Assembly: GCF_001885585.1 (NCBI RefSeq)
Contig: NZ_LSRP01000013.1
Location: 62,001 to 126,000, forward strand
Direction: 5' to 3'
Length of the DNA stretch: 64,000 nucleotides
From: Pararhizobium antarcticum
GTDB lineage: Bacteria; Pseudomonadota; Alphaproteobacteria; Rhizobiales; Rhizobiaceae
Every line of letters begins with the position of its first letter. Position 1 is the first letter of the stretch. Shown here in pieces: positions 57,539 to 64,000 of the stretch. The notes beneath the pieces were generated by a model. It did no database searches. It was not told the origin of the DNA and was given only the letters and a program-made list of their open reading frames with translations. The position numbers were made by a program, and so were the translations under genes.

Positions 57539-58471
57539 CTAGGCGGAGAGCATGAGGTCCATGTTCTGCACGGCAGCACCCGATGCGCCCTTGCCGAGAT
57601 TGTCGAGCAGCGCAACGAGGTTGACCTGGTCACCGCCGGCCGAACCGAACACGAACAGCTTGATCGTGTCCTGGCCGGCAAGCTCGACGGCATCGACCCG
57701 TGGCATGGCAGCACTGGTCGAAAGCGGCACGACCTCGACGATCGACTGTCCGGCATAATGGGCTGTCAGTGCGGCGTGAATGCTCTCGAGCGTGGCACCG
57801 TCGGCGAGGTCTTCGAGATGGAGCGGAACCTGGACGATCATGCCCTGCGGAAAGCGTCCAACCGATGGCGAGAAGATTGGCGTGCGGGCCAGAAGCCCGT
57901 GGGCCTGCATCTCGCCGACATGCTTGTGCTTGAGCGGCAGTCCGTAGAGGAAATGCGGGGAAGCGATGTGCTCCGGATTATTTGCGTCTTCCATCTGGGC
58001 AATCATCTGCTTGCCGCCGCCGGTATAGCCGGATACGGCGTTCACCGTGATCGGATGATTTTCCGGCAGGATGCCAGCCTGCCGCAACGGCCGGATCAGT
58101 CCGATCGCGCCGGTCGGATAGCAGCCGGGATTGGCGACGAGACGGGCCGCGCGGATCTTTTCCGGCTGCGCATTGTCCATCTCGGCAAAGCCGTATGCCC
58201 AGCCGGGCGCGATCCGGTGCGCGGTCGACGTGTCGATGATCCTGACGCTGTTATTGCCTTCCAGCATGCTGACGGCCTGCTTTGATGCGTCGTCGGGCAG
58301 GCACAGGATGGCGATGTCGGCGCTGTTCAGAAGGTCTTCACGCATCGCGGCATTGCGCCGTTCGGCTTCCGGAATTGACAGCAGTTCGACATCCGGGCGG
58401 TCCGCCATGCGGACGCGGATCTGCAGCCCCGTGGTGCCGTGTTCGCCATCGATGAAGATCTTCGGTTTCAT
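57539..58471 (-). CDS. argC: N-acetyl-gamma-glutamyl-phosphate reductase, ArgC type 2
   Basis: Third step of arginine synthesis, NADPH-dependent. 310 residues, shorter type 2 form. NADP-binding opening [16 protein letters not shown] and catalytic cysteine NPGCYPTG (about residue 116), then [11 protein letters not shown] and the late active-site His in HKHVGEMQ. Followed downstream on the other strand by ctaA; speB ends 104 bases upstream of its start. Confidence 0.95.
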   Translation of the reverse strand: MKPKIFIDGEHGTTGLQIRVRMADRPDVELLSIPEAERRNAAMREDLLNSADIAILCLPDDASKQAVSMLEGNNSVRIIDTSTAHRIAPGWAYGFAEMDNAQPEKIRAARLVANPGCYPTGAIGLIRPLRQAGILPENHPITVNAVSGYTGGGKQMIAQMEDANNPEHIASPHFLYGLPLKHKHVGEMQAHGLLARTPIFSPSVGRFPQGMIVQVPLHLEDLADGATLESIHAALTAHYAGQSIVEVVPLSTSAAMPRVDAVELAGQDTIKLFVFGSAGGDQVNLVALLDNLGKGASGAAVQNMDLMLSA

Positions 58472-58574
58472 GGATAATCCTGTCTCGTCAACACTCTGCA
58501 GCGGTTTGCTGATTCATGCTGGCATGCAATTGAATCAGTTTGATAACAGTCCCTCTTGCTCCGAGCCGGACCAA

Positions 58575-59531
58575 TCAGCCGCGTCTTTCTGCAAGCTTCT
58601 CAGCGTGCAGGCCGAGCATATACATCGCGATTGTGGAGGCTGCAATGGCGGTGATATCGGCATGATCATAGGCGGGAGCGACCTCTACCACGTCGGCACC
58701 CTTGATCGACAGCGCCCCGAGTTTGCGCAGAATCGACAGCATGCGCGCAGACGAGGGCCCGCCTGACACCGGCGTGCCTGTTCCGGGTGCATAGGCAGGA
58801 TCAAGGCAGTCGATGTCGAAGGTCAGGTAGGTCGCGCGTTCCCCGACATGGTGCAGGATCGTGTCCGCTATCTCTTGCGCGCTCATCTCTTCAACCGCGT
58901 AGCCATAGAGGATGCGGATGCCGCAATCCTCGGGCGCATGGGTCCGGATCCCGACCTGGATGGAGGTGGAGGGGTCGATCAGTCCTTCGCGCACGGCGCG
59001 GCCGACGAAGGAGCCGTGATCGATTCGTCCCTTTTCGTCGGCCCAGGTGTCCTGATGCGCATCGAAGTGAACAAGCGAAAGCGGTCCATGGATCGCCGCA
59101 TGGGCCCGCAGCAGCGGCAGGGTGATGAAGTGATCGCCGCCGAGTGTCAGCAGGAAGGCGCCGCTCTTCAGGATCTTTGCGGCCTCCCGCTCGATTGTCG
59201 CGGGGGTTCGGGAGTGGTTGCCAAAGTCCAGCAGGCAATCGCCGTAGTCGATGGTCGCCATATCGGCAAACAGGTCCCGCTCGAACGGATATTGCGGATC
59301 ATTGTCGAAAATGGCGGAGGCGCGGCGGATCGCCTGCGGTCCAAAACGCGCCCCCGGGCGGTTGGAAGTGGCCGCATCGAAGGGAACCCCCCACACCACT
59401 GCATCCACCCCCGCAAGTTGCTTGGTATATTTCCGCCGCATGAAGGACAGGATACCGGCATGGGTGGGGTCGCTTGCGGCGCTCTTCAGCGATTTTGCGG
59501 TGATCGCATGGTCGATGGTCTTGCTGGCCAA
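58575..59531 (-). CDS. speB: Agmatinase
   Basis: Hydrolyses agmatine to putrescine and urea, arginase fold with two Mn. 318 residues. Metal ligands: LTLGGDHFITLP (His), VHFDAHQDTW (Asp/His), and FDIDCLDPAYAPGTGTP (Asp/Asp); VEVAPAYDHADIT at the end. The start is TTG 59531: GGAGG lies five bases ahead and the N-terminus (ASKTIDHAITAKS) matches relatives, while upstream ATG choices give an extension without family similarity. Confidence 0.9.
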   Translation of the reverse strand: MASKTIDHAITAKSLKSAASDPTHAGILSFMRRKYTKQLAGVDAVVWGVPFDAATSNRPGARFGPQAIRRASAIFDNDPQYPFERDLFADMATIDYGDCLLDFGNHSRTPATIEREAAKILKSGAFLLTLGGDHFITLPLLRAHAAIHGPLSLVHFDAHQDTWADEKGRIDHGSFVGRAVREGLIDPSTSIQVGIRTHAPEDCGIRILYGYAVEEMSAQEIADTILHHVGERATYLTFDIDCLDPAYAPGTGTPVSGGPSSARMLSILRKLGALSIKGADVVEVAPAYDHADITAIAASTIAMYMLGLHAEKLAERRG

Positions 59532-59797
59532 AAATGCCTCCGTTCTTGGAATAGGGGGCAATCCCCATGGCAATTCGTACCCGCCGCGCATTTGATCGTC
59601 AATTCTGGCCCGGAAATTGCTGTGTTTAAGAAATGGTTGCACGGTCGCCGATTGTGTTCCGTTCTGGAACAGAATCGGCTCTCGTGCCCATCGGGAGAAA
59701 TGGCAGGGAGAAGTGCGTGGCCGGTTCTGGCGCAATCGCATCGCGCCGCGAGGGCGGAGCAGACAGTCTGATCTGTCCTAGGCCGCGGATTGGTGAA

Positions 59798-60868
59798 ATG
59801 CCATTCCGCAGGGCTCAGCTATCGGCACCGGCGAGCATTGCATCGGTGCAGTATCTGCGGGTCGTTGCCTGCTGGTGTGTCGTGCTTTTTCACATCTTTG
59901 CCTCGTTGAACAGCGAGCTTGGCTGGTCGAACCATTTCGGTTTCGGTGCCATCGGCGTGGACATCTTTTTCGTGATCAGCGGGTATATCATGGCCATGAT
60001 CATCGCCCGGGACGAAGACTTTCGGCCGATGACATTCCTGATGAAACGAATTGCGCGGATCGTGCCGATCTACTGGGTCATGTCGGCGGGTGCCGTCGCC
60101 ATCACCTTTGCCTTGCCGCACCTCATGAACCGGCCGGAGATGGAATGGAGCAAGATCATCTCTTCCATGCTCTTCCTGCCGGATCCGGTTGCCGGTTCAA
60201 TATTGCCGATCATATCTGTGGGCTGGACACTGAATCTGGAGATGTTTTTCTACTGCCTTGTCGCCTTCACCGTGTGGATATCCGGCGACCGCGGTATGAT
60301 GGTGACAATAGGCGTTTTGGTTCTGATCGTTTTGGCCGGACTGCTCGTCGATGGTGGGACAATCTTCAATTTCTTCACCCAGCCGCTGCTCCTGGAGTTT
60401 GCTTTTGGCATTCTGATCTGGAGATACGGCGTGATCGCCACCCGACAGAAATGGTTCACAGGCTTCTGGCTCGTGTCCATGCCTGTTCTTGTGATCGGGC
60501 TGATCGTCTCAGGCGCCTATGACGACACGTGGCGCTTCGCCATCTGGGGCCTGCCTGCCGCATTCTTCTTTCTCGGTGCCCAATCGCTCATGACGAAAAG
60601 CATCCCGTGGCTGCAAAAGCTCGGTGATTGGTCGTTTTCGACCTATTTGCTGCACGTCTATGTCATCCAGCTTTTCGTCAAGCTTATCGCCGAACAGCTA
60701 CCCTATGAGCCGATGCTGATCACCAGCGCGATCGGCGTTCTCATCCTGGTGATTGCGATCGGTTCGGCCGCGATGTTCCATCTGTTCGAAAAGCCGGTCA
60801 CGATGTGGCTCAACAGCGGCATTGCCCGCTGGGCGCTGCGCCCGCGCGAGAGCCGCCAGCCTCTCTGA
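59798..60868 (+). CDS. Acyltransferase 3 family membrane protein (ExoZ-like)
   Basis: 356 residues, about ten helices. The family opening appears as IASVQYLRVVACWCVVLFHIF with the conserved His, then GVDIFFVISGYIMAM and KRIARIVPIYWVM. ExoZ and relatives O-acetylate succinoglycan; the closeness to the polysaccharide locus (4.6 kb) fits but proves nothing. The start is uncertain: ATG 59798 begins the conserved region, the frame is open to 59633. Confidence 0.85.
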   Translation: MPFRRAQLSAPASIASVQYLRVVACWCVVLFHIFASLNSELGWSNHFGFGAIGVDIFFVISGYIMAMIIARDEDFRPMTFLMKRIARIVPIYWVMSAGAVAITFALPHLMNRPEMEWSKIISSMLFLPDPVAGSILPIISVGWTLNLEMFFYCLVAFTVWISGDRGMMVTIGVLVLIVLAGLLVDGGTIFNFFTQPLLLEFAFGILIWRYGVIATRQKWFTGFWLVSMPVLVIGLIVSGAYDDTWRFAIWGLPAAFFFLGAQSLMTKSIPWLQKLGDWSFSTYLLHVYVIQLFVKLIAEQLPYEPMLITSAIGVLILVIAIGSAAMFHLFEKPVTMWLNSGIARWALRPRESRQPL

Positions 60869-60904
60869 GCAAACGGCCGTCAGCACACGGATTTCAAAAA
60901 TAAC

Positions 60905-60932
60905 AAAGGCCGGGCAGTGATGCCCGGCCTTT
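60905..60932. terminator. Bidirectional terminator after the acyltransferase and rpsI
   Basis: AAAGGCCGGGCA (60905-60916) and TGCCCGGCCTTT (60921-60932) form a perfect 12-bp stem with a GTGA loop. It lies between convergent genes and has an A-run and T-run at opposite ends, so it can work on both strands. Confidence 0.9.
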
Positions 60933-60956
60933 GCAAAAATGCGCAGTGTGAAACGA

Positions 60957-61430
60957 TTAACGCTTCGAGAACTGGAACGAACGACGGGCCTTCGCCTTGC
61001 CGTACTTCTTACGCTCGACGACGCGGCTGTCGCGGGTCAGGAAGCCACCCTTCTTCAGGACCGGACGCAGGCCCGGTTCGAAGTAGGTGAGGGCCTTGGA
61101 GATGCCGTGACGAACAGCACCGGCCTGGCCGGAGAGACCGCCGCCGACAACCGTTGCCACGATGTCGAACTGGCCGTCACGGGCAGCAGCGACGATCGGC
61201 TGGCGCAGGATCATCTGCAGGACCGGACGGGCGAAGTAGGTCGCAAACTCGCGGCCATTGATGGTGATCTTGCCGGAACCCGGCTTGACCCAGACGCGGG
61301 CAACGGCGTTCTTGCGCTTGCCGGTCGCATAGGAGCGGCCCTGGGCGTCGACCTTGCGGACGTGAACCGGAGCGGCCGATGTCGATTCAGCGACTGTGCC
61401 GAGGTCTTTCAGAGAAGAGAGGTCAGCCAC
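60957..61430 (-). CDS. rpsI: 30S ribosomal protein S9
   Basis: 157 residues, with the S9 body [21 protein letters not shown] and the C-terminal [18 protein letters not shown] whose last lysine/arginine reach the P site. An N-terminal extension of about 30 residues precedes the core, as in rhizobial S9. GTG 61430 has AAGGAG seven bases ahead, lying inside rplM; the rplM stop is two bases upstream, so the two are coupled. Confidence 0.97.
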   Translation of the reverse strand: MADLSSLKDLGTVAESTSAAPVHVRKVDAQGRSYATGKRKNAVARVWVKPGSGKITINGREFATYFARPVLQMILRQPIVAAARDGQFDIVATVVGGGLSGQAGAVRHGISKALTYFEPGLRPVLKKGGFLTRDSRVVERKKYGKAKARRSFQFSKR

Positions 61431-61432
61431 GA

Positions 61433-61897
61433 TTAGGCGCTCCTTGTGTTCTTGCTGTTCAGCGCTGCGACGTCGAGAACGGTCGGCTGCTGAGCTTCAT
61501 GCGGATGATTGGTGCCGGCGTAGACGCGCAGGTTCTTCATCTGGCGACGGCCAAGCGGACCACGGGGAACCATGCGCTCGACAGCCTTCTCGAGAACGCG
61601 CTCCGGAAAGCGGCCTTCGATGATCTGGCGCGCGGTGCGCTCCTTGATGCCGCCCGGATAACCGGTGTGCCAGTAGTACTTCTTGTCGCTGTACTTCTTG
61701 CCGGTGAGGACTGCCTTTTCGGCGTTGATCACGATGACATTGTCACCATCGTCAACGTGAGGTGTGTAGGTGACTTTATTCTTGCCGCGCAGGATGTTGG
61801 CGATAATGGAAGCGACGCGACCGACAACGAGGCCTTCGGCATCGATGAGGATCCACTTCTTCTCCACCTCTGCAGGCTTCTGAACGAAGGTTGACAT
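61433..61897 (-). CDS. rplM: 50S ribosomal protein L13
   Basis: 154 residues, usual length. Visible are [29 protein letters not shown] and [17 protein letters not shown], then [34 protein letters not shown]. First gene of the rplM-rpsI operon. GAAAGAG lies ahead of ATG 61897. The frame is open to 62050, but upstream sequence has no similarity. No L13 leader was recognised in the 224 bases upstream. Confidence 0.97.
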   Translation of the reverse strand: MSTFVQKPAEVEKKWILIDAEGLVVGRVASIIANILRGKNKVTYTPHVDDGDNVIVINAEKAVLTGKKYSDKKYYWHTGYPGGIKERTARQIIEGRFPERVLEKAVERMVPRGPLGRRQMKNLRVYAGTNHPHEAQQPTVLDVAALNSKNTRSA

Positions 61898-62099
61898 GTT
61901 GAAACTCTTTCGTTTTGAACCCGATGCGTTGCCGCCGGGCTTTTTTGTTGCTTGATTTGGCGGCTTCACGCGCGCCAAAAGGAAAGCGGCCCCAGGGGAC
62001 CGCGATCTGATGCGGCTTATACGCAAGGCTGGAAAAACCGTCAAGATCACGCGTTTTGATGGTTTGAAAAAATATCCATTATAAACAAGGACTTAAAGA

Positions 62100-62119
62100 T
62101 GTGGTATTATATTACCACA
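62100..62119. other. Hairpin-forming inverted repeat after the thioesterase gene
   Basis: TGTGGTA (62100-62106) and TACCACA (62113-62119) flank TTATAT. It lies just beyond the thioesterase stop (62122) and ahead of the rplM promoter region, so it may be a 3' processing hairpin or an operator; no T-run follows on the minus strand apart from TCTTT. Confidence 0.45.
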
Positions 62120-62121
62120 AT

Positions 62122-62553
62122 TTACTTCGGCGGAATCGAATAGGTTCCGGTTGCATGGGCAACCAGTTCACCACTGCCCATGCCGGAAATGGCGGCGTCA
62201 AGCACCGCCAGGCGTTTTCCGAGCTTCAGGATATGGCAGGTGCAGAGCAGCGGCCCGAGCGGTGGTTTGCGCAGGAAGTTGATGGTGAAGCTGGTGGTGA
62301 CGGCGAGAGCCACCGGACCGATATGGGCGATCAACGCGACATAGGCGGTGACATCAGCCAGCGTGAACAGCGAAGGGCCTGATACGGTCGCGCCAGGCCG
62401 CAGGTGGCGCTGCAGCGGCTCGAACCGCATCGTGGCGAAGCCCGGGCCAACAGCTTCGACCGTAAAAATCCTGCCGTCTGCATGGACCTCGGGGAAATCC
62501 GTATCCAGAAAACGGTTCAGATCATCGGGTGTGAGAAGGGGCGTCAGGGGCAT
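62122..62553 (-). CDS. PaaI-type thioesterase (hotdog fold)
   Basis: 143 residues. The hotdog pattern GATVSGPSLFTLADVTAYVALIAHIG holds the family's conserved Gly/Asp residues, then TSFTINFLRKPPLGPLLCTCHILKLGKRLAV. PaaI-type thioesterases cleave acyl-CoA. Substrate unknown; its position near an enoyl-CoA hydratase suggests acyl-CoA metabolism. ATG 62553 has CGGAGAAA ahead; the frame is open further upstream without similarity. Confidence 0.85.
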   Translation of the reverse strand: MPLTPLLTPDDLNRFLDTDFPEVHADGRIFTVEAVGPGFATMRFEPLQRHLRPGATVSGPSLFTLADVTAYVALIAHIGPVALAVTTSFTINFLRKPPLGPLLCTCHILKLGKRLAVLDAAISGMGSGELVAHATGTYSIPPK

Positions 62554-62719
62554 GGTGTTTCTCCGGCGGCAGGCGAACCGATTTACAAGTGTCCGGCAAA
62601 CGTAAGGCAAGCCGGACGATAGTCTGAGCCAAAAGCTATCCGGTTCTCGGTGTTGCTTGAAACCGGTGCCGCGGAAGGCTACCAAGCGGTCACGCTGCAG
62701 CCAACCCCGGGAGAACGCC

Positions 62720-63544
62720 ATGGCCGAGATAGTTTCCTTGCACAAGGACGAGGCGCGCGGACTGGTCCTGCGCGACGCAATGTCCGATGGCGTTGTGCGG
62801 CTGACGCTCAACAACCCGCCGGCCAATGTGCTTTCGCTGGCGCTGATCGAGGCGCTGATCGGCGAACTGGATGCGATTGCAGCCTCCAGCACGATCCGGG
62901 TCGTCATCCTCGCCGCATCCGGCAGCCTGTTTTCGGCGGGGCACGACCTCAAGGAATTGACCGCGCACCGCACGGATGCCGACGAGGGCAGGGCATTTTT
63001 CGAAAGGGCGATGCGGCTCTGTGCCCAGCTGATGCTGAAGATCACGCATCTGCCGCAGCCGGTGATCGCGGAAATCGATGGTCTGGCAACGGCCGCCGGT
63101 TGCCAGCTGGTCGCCACCTGCGATCTTGCCATCTGCACCGACAGCTCGACCTTCTGCACGCCGGGCGTCAATATCGGCCTGTTCTGCTCGACGCCGATGG
63201 TGGCTGTATCGCGGGCGGCTCACCGCAAGCAGGCGATGGAAATGCTCCTGACCGGCGAGACCATCGATGCCTCGACCGCCAAGGATTTCGGGCTGGTCAA
63301 CCGTATCGTGCCCAAACAGTACCTGCAGCAGGTCGTCAACAAATACGCTGCCGTCATCGCATCGAAATCGCCGCAGGCGCTGAGCATCGGCAAGGCCGCC
63401 TTCAACCGCCAGGCGCATCTGCCGATCGAGCAAGCCTATGACTATGCGGCGGGCGTAATGGTCGAAAACATGCTGATGGCCGATGCCAAGGAGGGGATCG
63501 GCGCGGTTCTTGGCAAGCGTTCGCCGGAGTGGAAGGAAGAGTAA
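62720..63544 (+). CDS. Enoyl-CoA hydratase/isomerase family protein
   Basis: 274 residues of the crotonase fold. The CoA-binding loop is SAGHDLKEL and the oxyanion region IDGLATAAGCQLVATCDLAICTD, followed by GLFCSTPMVAVSRAAH. In the second motif the usual Gly/Glu pair reads differently, so hydratase activity is uncertain; ECH-domain hydrolases or isomerases are possible. CGGGAGAA precedes ATG 62720. Its stop overlaps the start of the small broken ORF (TAATG). Confidence 0.88.
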   Translation: MAEIVSLHKDEARGLVLRDAMSDGVVRLTLNNPPANVLSLALIEALIGELDAIAASSTIRVVILAASGSLFSAGHDLKELTAHRTDADEGRAFFERAMRLCAQLMLKITHLPQPVIAEIDGLATAAGCQLVATCDLAICTDSSTFCTPGVNIGLFCSTPMVAVSRAAHRKQAMEMLLTGETIDASTAKDFGLVNRIVPKQYLQQVVNKYAAVIASKSPQALSIGKAAFNRQAHLPIEQAYDYAAGVMVENMLMADAKEGIGAVLGKRSPEWKEE

Positions 63545-63777
63545 TGGCAAGAATTACAAAATTCGAAATCGCCGAAATGAATCGCTTCCAGTTGCACGAT
63601 GACGTTGATGCCAAGGTTTTTGTGCAGGAGCATGATGGAAGAGCGCTACTTCAGATATCAACCTATGACCGTGAAAGTCGATAGAACCATGGAAAGCTAA
63701 GCCAGACCTTTCAAGTTGATGAAAAGGCTGCAAGCGAATTTTTTGCGATTTTGAAACGTGAGTTCGGATTTAAATAG
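63544..63777 (+). pseudogene. Small conserved-looking gene broken by an in-frame amber codon
   Basis: The ATG at 63544 overlaps the hydratase stop (TAATG) and opens 46 codons (MARITKFEIAEMNRFQLHDD...). A TAG at 63682-63684 interrupts it, but the same frame goes on for 30 more codons (GKLSQTFQVDEKAASEFFAIL...) to TAG 63775-63777. The second half has the pattern GK-SQ-FQ-DE-A-FF-IL-EFGF that I recall from small Rhizobiales proteins of 70-80 aa, so this is probably one gene with a nonsense mutation. The stretch is less GC-rich than its neighbours. Confidence 0.65.
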
Positions 63778-63778
63778 C

Positions 63779-64000
63779 TCAAGCCAGCTTCAACAGCAGC
63801 GCGCCCAGCGCGATCAGGCAGGCTGCGGCAATCCGGAACAGGCTGACGCGTTCCTTGAGGAAGACGATCGAGATGACGATGGCAAACAGGATCGAGGTTT
63901 CGCGCAGCGCCGCGACCGTGGCCACCGGGGCCTTGGTCATCGCCCAGAGCGCCAGTCCGTAGGAGCCGATCGAACCCGCGCCGCCGATCAGGCCGCGCCA
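63779..64000 (-). CDS. EamA/DMT transporter, C-terminal part
   Basis: Only the last 73 residues lie in the window; the N-terminus is beyond the right edge. Visible are LALWAMTKAPVATVAALRETSILFAIVISIVFLKERVSLFRI and the last helix ending LLLKLA, which fit the second EamA repeat. It ends immediately beyond the broken small gene, convergent with it. Confidence 0.85.
   Translation of the reverse strand, partial: WRGLIGGAGSIGSYGLALWAMTKAPVATVAALRETSILFAIVISIVFLKERVSLFRIAAACLIALGALLLKLA

Overview
The window is a 64-kb piece of core chromosome from a Rhizobiaceae-type alphaproteobacterium (Agrobacterium / Rhizobium / Neorhizobium relatives). The evidence is its high GC, the gene content and neighbourhoods (purM-purN, hdaA-ppk-ppx, glyA-nrdR-ribD-ribE, ribH-nusB, hppA, plsX-fabH-ihfA-merR, rplM-rpsI), an LdtR-type regulator beside an L,D-transpeptidase, EcfG/RpoE2-type promoters and a Bpt N-degron transferase. 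I see no phage, integrase, IS element, rRNA or CRISPR array. Genus assignment is inference from protein resemblance.

Layout. 1-12.4 kb: purN (cut by the window edge) and purM on the minus strand; then an AI-2E family permease, hdaA, ppk1 and ppx on the plus strand, and a small RTX protein with a TTG start; then a membrane class III cyclase, rnd and a Tat-exported multicopper oxidase on the minus strand. 12.4-24.1 kb: a frameshifted MFS gene, an orphan sialyltransferase-like protein, aspS, a lipid A acyltransferase, a secreted protein of unknown function, parC, an AbrB-Doc toxin-antitoxin pair with a palindromic operator, an EamA transporter and bpt. 24.2-30.3 kb: RDD protein, methyltransferase, hemB, two tiny genes with EcfG-like promoters, a small membrane protein, ldtR and ldtP.

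30.3-45.5 kb is a housekeeping run: glyA-nrdR-ribD-ribE, two reverse genes (GNAT and cupin) that separate ribE from ribH, ribH-nusB, an MFS gene, the K+-independent proton pyrophosphatase hppA, a BamE-like lipoprotein, a CBP3-family chaperone, a YceD/DUF177 protein, plsX-fabH-ihfA-merR and tRNA-Pro(GGG).

45.6-55.2 kb is a surface polysaccharide locus: two GT4 glycosyltransferases, a Wzy/ligase-type membrane protein, a WcaJ/UppE-type initiating sugar transferase, a Wza-type exporter lipoprotein, a Wzc/ExoP-like co-polymerase with a degenerate P-loop, and a CelD-type GNAT protein. It resembles the unipolar/glucomannan polysaccharide (upp/gms) loci of Agrobacterium and Rhizobium leguminosarum; no flippase gene is present.

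55.3-64 kb: metallophosphoesterase, DUF2842, ctaA (heme A synthase), argC, speB (TTG start), an ExoZ-like acyltransferase, rplM-rpsI, a PaaI-type thioesterase, an enoyl-CoA hydratase, a small conserved-looking gene broken by an in-frame amber codon, and the C-terminus of another EamA transporter.

I found no convincing wholly new multi-gene system. The best leads are a palindromic, apparently bidirectional EcfG promoter and a second EcfG promoter feeding tiny genes next to ldtR; the AbrB-Doc module; the polysaccharide locus with its kinase-dead co-polymerase and mirrored motif in the divergent promoter region; and two broken genes (MFS frameshift, amber-interrupted small ORF).
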